Part shown: piece after piece, positions 46,234 through 51,603 of the stretch | Numbering within the stretch: position 1 is the first letter of the stretch | How the letters are laid out: each line of letters starts with the position of its first letter | NCBI RefSeq assembly: GCF_000308835.1 | Contig: NZ_BAGN01000141.1 | Span: forward strand, 1-51,603 | Source of the DNA: Nocardia vinacea NBRC 16497 | GTDB taxonomy: Bacteria > Actinomycetota > Actinomycetes > Mycobacteriales > Mycobacteriaceae | Reading direction: 5' to 3' | Length of the DNA: 51,603 bases | Made by a program: the position numbers and the translations under genes | Notes under the pieces: model-generated | Databases searched by the model: none | What the model was told of the DNA's origin: nothing | The model's input: the letters and a program-made list of their open reading frames with translations, nothing else

Positions 46234-47669
46234 CAGCCAACGGCCCCTTCCATCTGCAGCTCGATGAGCCGGTTCAGTTCCAATGCGTATTCCATCGGGA
46301 GTTCCTTGGCGATCGGCTCGACGAAGCCGCGCACGACCATCGCCATGGCCTCGTCCTCGGTGAGGCCGCGGCTCATCAGGTAGAACAGCTGGTCCTCGGA
46401 CACCTTCGAGACGGTGGCCTCGTGGCCCATGGTCACGTCGTCCTCGCGGATGTCGACGTACGGGTAGGTGTCGGAACGGCTGATCGTATCGACCAGCAGC
46501 GCATCACATTTCACGGTCGACTTGGAACCGTGCGCACCCTTGTTGACCTGAACCAGACCGCGGTAGGAGGCCCGGCCGCCACCGCGCGCCACCGACTTGC
46601 TGATGATGGTGGACGAGGTGTGCGGCGCCAGGTGCAGCATCTTCGCGCCGGTGTCCTGGTGCTGGCCGGGACCGGCGAAGGCCACCGACAGAACCTCACC
46701 ACGGGCGTACTCGCCGGTCATCCAGACCGCCGGGTACTTCATGGTGACCTTGGAGCCGATATTGCCGTCGACCCATTCCATGGTCGCGCCCGCCTCGGCC
46801 TTGGCCCGCTTGGTGACCAGGTTGTAGACGTTGTTCGACCAGTTCTGGATGGTGGTGTAGCGGCAGCGGCCGCCCTTCTTCACGATGATCTCGACCACCG
46901 CGGAGTGCAGCGAATCGGACTTGTAGATCGGCGCGGTGCAGCCCTCGACGTAGTGCACGTAGGCGCCCTCGTCGACGATGATCAGGGTCCGCTCGAACTG
47001 GCCCATATTCTCGGTATTGATACGGAAGTAGGCCTGCAGCGGAATATCGACGTGCACGCCCGGCGGCACGTAGATGAACGAACCACCCGACCACACGGCG
47101 GTATTCAGCGCGGAGAACTTGTTGTCACCAGCCGGGATCACCGAGCCGAAGTACTGCTCGAAGATCTCCGGATGCTCGCGCAGACCGGTGTCGGTGTCCA
47201 GGAAGATGACGCCCTGCTTCTCGAGGTCCTCGCGGATCGAGTGGTAGACGACCTCCGACTCGTACTGCGCGGCGACACCGGCGACCAGGCGCTGCTTCTC
47301 CGCCTCCGGGATGCCGAGCTTGTCGTAGGTGTTCTTGATGTCCTCGGGCAGGTCTTCCCAGCTCTCGGCCTGCTTCTCGCTGGAGCGCACGAAGTACTTG
47401 ATGTTGTCGAAGTCGATACCGTCGAGATTGGAGCCCCAACTCGGCATCGGCTTGCGATCGAAGATGCGCAATGCCTTGAGCCGGTGCTCGAGCATCCAGT
47501 CGGTCTCGTTCTTCTTGGCCGAGATGTCGCGGACGACAGCCTCGGACAGGCCTCGTTGCGCACTGGCACCGGCCACATCCGAATCGGCCCAGCCGTAACC
47601 GTATTTGCCCAGGGAAGCAATGGTTTCTTCCTGAGTGAGCGGTTGCACCTGGTCGGTGGTCGTCGTCAT
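46233..47669 (-). CDS. sufB: SufB scaffold subunit (no intein)
   Basis: A 478-residue core scaffold of Fe-S cluster assembly. It shows [76 protein letters not shown] and the C-terminal [20 protein letters not shown]. Many mycobacterial SufB genes are interrupted by an intein; this one is continuous. ATG 47669 overlaps the sufR stop by four bases (ATGA), so sufR and sufB are coupled. Confidence 0.97.
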   Translation of the reverse strand: MTTTTDQVQPLTQEETIASLGKYGYGWADSDVAGASAQRGLSEAVVRDISAKKNETDWMLEHRLKALRIFDRKPMPSWGSNLDGIDFDNIKYFVRSSEKQAESWEDLPEDIKNTYDKLGIPEAEKQRLVAGVAAQYESEVVYHSIREDLEKQGVIFLDTDTGLREHPEIFEQYFGSVIPAGDNKFSALNTAVWSGGSFIYVPPGVHVDIPLQAYFRINTENMGQFERTLIIVDEGAYVHYVEGCTAPIYKSDSLHSAVVEIIVKKGGRCRYTTIQNWSNNVYNLVTKRAKAEAGATMEWVDGNIGSKVTMKYPAVWMTGEYARGEVLSVAFAGPGQHQDTGAKMLHLAPHTSSTIISKSVARGGGRASYRGLVQVNKGAHGSKSTVKCDALLVDTISRSDTYPYVDIREDDVTMGHEATVSKVSEDQLFYLMSRGLTEDEAMAMVVRGFVEPIAKELPMEYALELNRLIELQMEGAVG

Positions 47670-48481
47670 TCGGCACTCCTTCCGGAGTCGTTCGTACGTA
47701 CCGCTGCGGGCTGTGCAGCGGTTTTATGGGAAGCGTTATCGGTGATAGGGAGAACGAACAGCGGCACATGGGTAGTGCACGCGCAGTCGCCATTGGCGAT
47801 CGTCGCAAGTCGCTGCACGTGGGTTCCGAGCAGGTCCCGGAAAGCCTCGAGTTCGGCCTCGCACAACTGTGGGAATTCCTCGGCGACGTGGGCCACCGGG
47901 CAGTGGTGCTGGCAGATCTGCACGCCCGCGCCGACCTTGCGGGTGGACGCGGCGAATCCGGCATCGGTGAAGGCCTCGGCGATCTCGTCCGCCTTGGCAG
48001 TAGTGGTTTCGGGGGTGTGTTCGGCGACCGGTTCGATGCCCTCGACGATGGTCCGTGCCCGCTTGCGCGCGAAATCGGCAATGGCCTGCTCGCCGCCGAC
48101 CTCACCGAGCTGGCGAAGAGCCGCCCCGGCCAGATCGTCGTAGGCGTGCCCGAGCCGTCCCCGGCCCACGGCCGTCAACTGATATTGCTTGGCGGGGCGG
48201 CCGCGACCCTTCTGCTGCCACGGCGCCGAGCGGCTGGCCCGCGCCTGACCGGATTCGATCAGTGCGTCCAGGTGCCGACGGACACCGGCCGGCGTCAGGC
48301 CGAGCTTGGTGCCGATCGCGGTCGCGGTGATCGGGCCCTCTTCGAGCAGCAGCTGAACCACGGCGGCGCGAGTATGTCCTTCACCGCCCGCGACCAGGGG
48401 CGCGGGCGCAGCAACGGACCCGGCACCGGTACGGCGACCGGTCCCTCGATCCTCGTCGTGCGGCAAACCCACGGTTTTCAC
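47666..48481 (-). CDS. sufR: SufR Fe-S-sensing repressor of the suf operon
   Basis: A 271-residue ArsR/DeoR-like winged-helix regulator. The DNA-binding domain spans about residues 40-100 ([40 protein letters not shown]). The C-terminal half carries the cluster ligands: Cys190 and Cys194 in ICQHHC, Cys207, and Cys233/Cys235 in NGDCACTTH. In mycobacteria the homologue Rv1460 represses the operon when it holds a cluster. GTG 48481 lies inside the operator 48478-48494; GTG 48472 is a possible alternative start. The first 35 residues are Gly/Ala/Pro-rich and probably flexible. Divergent from mptB. Confidence 0.94.
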   Translation of the reverse strand: MKTVGLPHDEDRGTGRRTGAGSVAAPAPLVAGGEGHTRAAVVQLLLEEGPITATAIGTKLGLTPAGVRRHLDALIESGQARASRSAPWQQKGRGRPAKQYQLTAVGRGRLGHAYDDLAGAALRQLGEVGGEQAIADFARKRARTIVEGIEPVAEHTPETTTAKADEIAEAFTDAGFAASTRKVGAGVQICQHHCPVAHVAEEFPQLCEAELEAFRDLLGTHVQRLATIANGDCACTTHVPLFVLPITDNASHKTAAQPAAVRTNDSGRSAE

Positions 48482-48494
48482 AACACCAGTGTGA
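48478..48494. promoter_or_regulatory. SufR operator
   Basis: TCACAACACCAGTGTGA contains, on the minus strand, ACACT-N5-TGTGA, the motif I recall for mycobacterial SufR. It overlaps the sufR GTG codon and would place the repressor over the transcription start. Confidence 0.72.
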
Positions 48495-48839
48495 CGGAAT
48501 TAGTGCCGGGAATCTAATAAGGGTGCCCTGAGTTGAACGAGCCGATGACCTGCACGGGAGCGCTTTTCCGGCGGCGTTCGGATGCAACACGTTCGCCACC
48601 TGCGGGTCTCGTGCAACGGCCGCCCCGAGCACCCGGCGAAATTACGAGTGCGATTTAGACCACACCTCGGTGACGAAAATCCGTCAGCGCACCGTGACCA
48701 GCTTCATCGGCACCTGACAGCGGGGCGATTCGAACTTCCGCGGCCACGCGTGTGCACGGGTCCGAAGGTAGCGCGAACATGCCCCGCGGTCGGTTCCGCG
48801 GGCACCGGATACGCCAGTGGTATCGGCTACGCTGACCGC
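48482..48839. other. Divergent sufR/mptB intergenic region
   Basis: This 358-bp gap holds the SufR operator at its left end and the mptB -10 at its right end. A 7-bp-arm hairpin (CCCGCGG / CCGCGGG, about 48784-48802) lies 40 bases before mptB. A TAATTC about 25 bases upstream of the sufR GTG is a possible sufR -10. No gene is supported in the middle. Confidence 0.4.
48828..48833 (+). promoter_or_regulatory. -10 element for mptB
   Basis: TACGCT ends six bases before GTG 48840, suggesting a leaderless mRNA. Confidence 0.42.
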
Positions 48840-50582
48840 GTGATGTCAGGCGAACACGGCGAACCAGGTGTCGAACGCAGCCGGTCGACCACCCTGATTC
48901 GCCTGCGTCGGACCGCGCCCATCAGCACCGCCGTTGCACTGGGGCGCCGGATCATCGGTCTGGATGTTCCGCCCGACCACACCGTCGGCGACACCCTGCA
49001 CATCAACGAACCCGAAGCCGCCGAACTCAACCCGCAGGAGACCGCACAACTGCGTCGCGTCCGTCTCCTGGGCGCGACAGGTTCGGTCATGATGGCCATC
49101 GGCGCGCTCGGTCTCGGCGCCCAGCCCACGCTGCAGAATCCGACCTACGGCAAGGCGATCCTCGGGCTGCCCGCGCGCGTGCACAATTCGGGACTGGCGA
49201 CGACCATGGTCGGCACGGTCATCGTCATGTTGGCCTGGCTGCTACTCGGCCGATTCGCACTCGGGTTGCAGTCCAACCGCATTCGCCGCATCAGCCGATC
49301 ACAACTCGACCGGACACTGCTGCTGTGGATCATCCCGCTGTCGGTCGCACCACCGATGTTCAGCCAGGATGTCTATTCCTATCTGGCCCAGGGTGAGATC
49401 GCGGCGAGCGGACTCGATCCCTACGACGTCGGCCCGGTACAGGGACTCGGCCAGGACCATATTCTGACGCGCAGCGTCCCCAATATCTGGCAGAATTCGC
49501 CCGCGCCATACGGCCCCCTCTCGATTTGGCTGGGCAAGGGCATCGCCGAAATCGTCGGCGACAATATGCTCGCCGGAGTGCTGCTGCACCGAATGCTGGC
49601 GTTGCTCGGCGTGGCCTGCATCGTTTGGGCGCTCCCGCGCCTGGCACAGCGCTGTCGGGTATCGCCGGTGGCCGCATTGTGGCTCGGCGCCGTGAACCCA
49701 CTGGTGATATTCCACCTGGTATCCGGTGTACACAACGAGGCCATGATGCTCGGCCTGATGCTGGTCGGGTTGGAATATTGTCTGGCGGCCCTGAGCAATA
49801 TCGGACCGATGCGCGGACACGCACTCGTGCTGCTCTTATCTGGTACCACCCTGATAGCGCTGTCCGCCATGGTCAAGATTCCGTCGATGCTGGCACTGGC
49901 ATTCGTGTGGATGGCATTGAGCCGAAAATGGGGCGGCGATTGGCGTGCGGTGCTCAGATCCGCGCTGTTTCTCGGTTGCGTCACCGGTACCGTCATGCTC
50001 GCGGTATGCCTGGGCAGCGGTCTCGGTTTCGGCTGGATAGACACCCTGACCATGGCCAACTCGGTGCGCAGCTGGATGTCGCTACCCACCGCGCTCGGGG
50101 TCGCCACCGGATTCGGCGGCGTCCTACTGGGATTGGGCGACCACACCACCGCACTGCTGAGCATCACCCGACCGATCGCGGCGATCGCGGCCTCGCTGGT
50201 CGTGGTGCGGCTCATGGTGGCCACCTGGCGAGGTCGGCTGCATCCGGTCGGCGCTCTCGGCGTCGCCTTCGGCGCGGTCGTCCTGTTGTTTCCGGTGGTG
50301 CAACCCTGGTACCTGCTCTGGGGCATCGTCCCGCTGGCGGCCTGGGCCAGCCGACCCGCATTCCGGGTGCCCGCGACGATCGCTTCCGCGGCGATCAGCG
50401 TCATGCTGATGCCGTCGGGCAGCGAAATCCCGCCCTTCGTCCTTATCTATGCGGCCTGCATCACCGTCCTCACCTGCACGCTGATGATCCTGGCCACCCG
50501 CAAGTCGCTGCCGTGGCGGCTGCACCACCTCGGCGCCGACACGGCGCCCACCGCGGCCGGTTCTTCCGGACCGCAGAGTTGA
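48840..50582 (+). CDS. mptB: MptB alpha-(1->6)-mannopyranosyltransferase
   Basis: A 580-residue polytopic membrane enzyme of the GT-C class using polyprenyl-phosphate mannose to build the mannan core of lipomannan and related glycolipids on the outer face of the membrane. It has about 13 hydrophobic helices. The first extracytoplasmic loop carries the GT-C acidic motif (SQDVYSYLAQGEIAASGLDP), followed by NSPAPYGPLSIWLGKGI. GTG 48840 or ATG 48843 starts the protein; both fit the -10 at 48828-48833. The size and position divergent from sufR match M. tuberculosis Rv1459c. An upstream extension of the open frame to 48582 is unlikely. Confidence 0.93.
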   Translation: MMSGEHGEPGVERSRSTTLIRLRRTAPISTAVALGRRIIGLDVPPDHTVGDTLHINEPEAAELNPQETAQLRRVRLLGATGSVMMAIGALGLGAQPTLQNPTYGKAILGLPARVHNSGLATTMVGTVIVMLAWLLLGRFALGLQSNRIRRISRSQLDRTLLLWIIPLSVAPPMFSQDVYSYLAQGEIAASGLDPYDVGPVQGLGQDHILTRSVPNIWQNSPAPYGPLSIWLGKGIAEIVGDNMLAGVLLHRMLALLGVACIVWALPRLAQRCRVSPVAALWLGAVNPLVIFHLVSGVHNEAMMLGLMLVGLEYCLAALSNIGPMRGHALVLLLSGTTLIALSAMVKIPSMLALAFVWMALSRKWGGDWRAVLRSALFLGCVTGTVMLAVCLGSGLGFGWIDTLTMANSVRSWMSLPTALGVATGFGGVLLGLGDHTTALLSITRPIAAIAASLVVVRLMVATWRGRLHPVGALGVAFGAVVLLFPVVQPWYLLWGIVPLAAWASRPAFRVPATIASAAISVMLMPSGSEIPPFVLIYAACITVLTCTLMILATRKSLPWRLHHLGADTAPTAAGSSGPQS

Positions 50583-50623
50583 CGAGGCAGGGGTGTCGTC
50601 CGGGTCACATCCGTCGACGGCTT

Positions 50624-50638
50624 ACGGTGTGACACCGT
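50624..50638. promoter_or_regulatory. Palindrome upstream of the ABC ATPase leader frame
   Basis: ACGGTGT-G-ACACCGT is a perfect 7-bp-arm inverted repeat overlapping the GTG at 50637. It may be an operator or a start-codon-masking hairpin. Confidence 0.4.
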
Positions 50639-50714
50639 GAGGGAGCGAAGCGAGCGAACAATGGGCACAGCACCCTTGGACGCGACGGAGCCGAGCACCG
50701 AGGCGCGATGGTGA
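50637..50714 (+). CDS. Possible 25-residue upstream peptide coupled to the ABC ATPase
   Basis: GTG 50637 opens a short frame (VRERSERTMGTAPLDATEP, then STEARW) ending at TGA 50714. Its stop lies within the first codons of the ATPase gene (ATGGTGA), so ribosomes finishing it could re-initiate there. GAGGGAGCGAAGCGAGCGAAC-type starts are frequent in these genomes. It may be a leader peptide or just the true but unused 5' leader. Confidence 0.3.
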   Translation: MRERSERTMGTAPLDATEPSTEARW

Positions 50715-51603
50715 CCGCAGCCTCGGAACCCGCCGTCTGTATCGACGGCGTCGTCAAACGTTACGGCGAGACCACCGCCGTCGCCGGGATCAGCTTCGCG
50801 GTCGAACAGGCACAGGTGCTGGCCCTGCTCGGCCCGAACGGTGCGGGCAAGACCACGACGGTCGAAATGTGCGAGGGCTTCAAAACCCCGGATGCCGGGT
50901 CGGTCCGGGTCCTCGGACTCGATCCGATCGCCGACTCCGACCGGTTGCGGCCGCGCATCGGCGTCATGCTGCAGGGCGGTGGCGCGTATCCGGGTGCGCG
51001 CGCGGGCGAGATGCTCGATCTGGTCGCCGCCTACTCGGCCGATCCGCTCGATCCCGAGTGGTTGCTGAAAACCCTTGGCCTGCAGGACAACCGACGCACT
51101 CCGTACCGACGGCTATCCGGCGGCCAGCAGCAGCGGCTCGCCCTGGCCTGTGCACTGGTCGGGAAGCCGGAGATCGTCTTCCTCGACGAACCGACCGCGG
51201 GCCTGGACGCGCAGGCCCGGCTCATCGTGTGGGAGCTGATCGACGCGCTGCGCCGTGACGGGGTCACGGTGCTGCTCACCACGCACATGATGGACGAAGC
51301 CGAGCAACTGGCCGACCAACTGGTGATCATCGATCACGGACAGATCGTCGCCTCCGGAACACCCGCCGAGGTGACCGCACACGGCGCGGCCGGCCAACTG
51401 CGCTTCACCGCCCCGCCGAAACTCGATTTGCGCCTGCTGAAAACCGCTCTGCCGGAAGGCTTCTCGCCGCGCGAGACGATGCCGGGACAGTATCTGGTCG
51501 AGGGTGAGATCGATCCGCAGGTACTGGCGACGGTGACCGCGTGGTGTGCGCAGCAGAATGTGCTGGCCACCGATATCCGGATCGATCAGCGTCGCCTCGA
51601 GGA
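50708..51603 (+). CDS. ABC transporter ATPase (Rv1458c-like), 3' end outside window
   Basis: At least 298 residues of a daunorubicin-resistance-type ATPase. Walker A is GPNGAGKT (residues 42-49), followed by MLQGGGAYPGARAGEMLDLV, signature LSGGQQQR, Walker B IVFLDEPTAGLD and H-loop LTTHMMDEAEQLAD, then a C-terminal extension starting around residue 230. ATG 50708 or GTG 50711 can start it. The position after mptB equals Rv1458c in M. tuberculosis, where two permease genes follow. Substrate is unknown; association with mptB suggests envelope material. Confidence 0.92.
   Translation, partial: MVTAASEPAVCIDGVVKRYGETTAVAGISFAVEQAQVLALLGPNGAGKTTTVEMCEGFKTPDAGSVRVLGLDPIADSDRLRPRIGVMLQGGGAYPGARAGEMLDLVAAYSADPLDPEWLLKTLGLQDNRRTPYRRLSGGQQQRLALACALVGKPEIVFLDEPTAGLDAQARLIVWELIDALRRDGVTVLLTTHMMDEAEQLADQLVIIDHGQIVASGTPAEVTAHGAAGQLRFTAPPKLDLRLLKTALPEGFSPRETMPGQYLVEGEIDPQVLATVTAWCAQQNVLATDIRIDQRRLE

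Noticed and set aside
46233..47669. SufB intein, common in mycobacteria
   Set aside because: The protein is 478 residues, the normal mature length, and reads continuously through the usual insertion sites.
50641..50660. GAGCGAAGCGAGCGAA as a regulatory repeat
   Set aside because: Sequences of this type are common near gene starts in these genomes, and only one copy was noticed here.

Overview
The window is high-GC actinobacterial DNA, most likely from Nocardia or a very close mycolic-acid-containing relative. The evidence is the gene order ripA / Rv1476-like / acn / acnR / Rv1473A-like / ABC-F and, further on, the suf operon / sufR / mptB / Rv1458c-like. This reproduces the Mycobacterium tuberculosis order in mirror image. 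A nocardiolactone-type beta-lactone cluster and a mycolate-esterase-like protein also fit. No tRNA, rRNA, CRISPR array or intact insertion sequence was seen.

Layout. Positions 1-4988 are a conserved core: the 5' end of the cell-wall hydrolase gene ripA, a small membrane protein, aconitase with an AcnR operator in its promoter, and the TetR repressor AcnR. Positions 4989-15682 are an accessory island inserted between acnR and its usual neighbours. It holds a short-chain dehydrogenase (SDR), an ABC-2 permease without an ATPase, a UGT-type glycosyltransferase, a single-frame glycosyltransferase-cytochrome P450 fusion, an SDR behind a MerR-type promoter, a lysin-B-like esterase, a divergent MarR/cupin pair, a decayed thioesterase gene, and a two-gene graspetide-like RiPP locus (possible precursor plus MvdD-type ATP-grasp ligase). 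Positions 15683-17699 return to the core (small HTH protein and ABC-F ATPase).

Positions 17700-42081 are variable. They contain an IS5-type transposase relic, a phage-tail-lysozyme protein and an SDR. A six-gene minus-strand operon follows: two OleA-like thiolases, an OleC-like beta-lactone synthetase, an OleD-like reductase, a P450 and an MMPL exporter. Then come a lycopene cyclase overlapping ku, a SnoaL protein divergent from a MmyB-like regulator, an Fe/2OG-type oxygenase, twin MetQ lipoproteins with MetN and MetI, a DoxX/DUF4189 in-frame fusion, a 22-codon SDR remnant, and a NERD-domain membrane protein.

Positions 42082-51603 are the conserved Fe-S assembly operon (sufR-B-D-C-S-U-T, minus strand) with a SufR operator overlapping the sufR start, divergent from mptB and an ABC-transporter ATPase that runs off the window.

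The most interesting items are the glycosyltransferase-P450 fusion, the graspetide-like locus with an unusually long candidate precursor, the extended beta-lactone operon with paired palindromes upstream, a 28-bp dispersed palindromic repeat present three times, and several regulatory sites readable directly from the sequence (AcnR, SufR, MarR and MerR types). All functional statements rest on reading motifs and synteny by eye; no database search was run.
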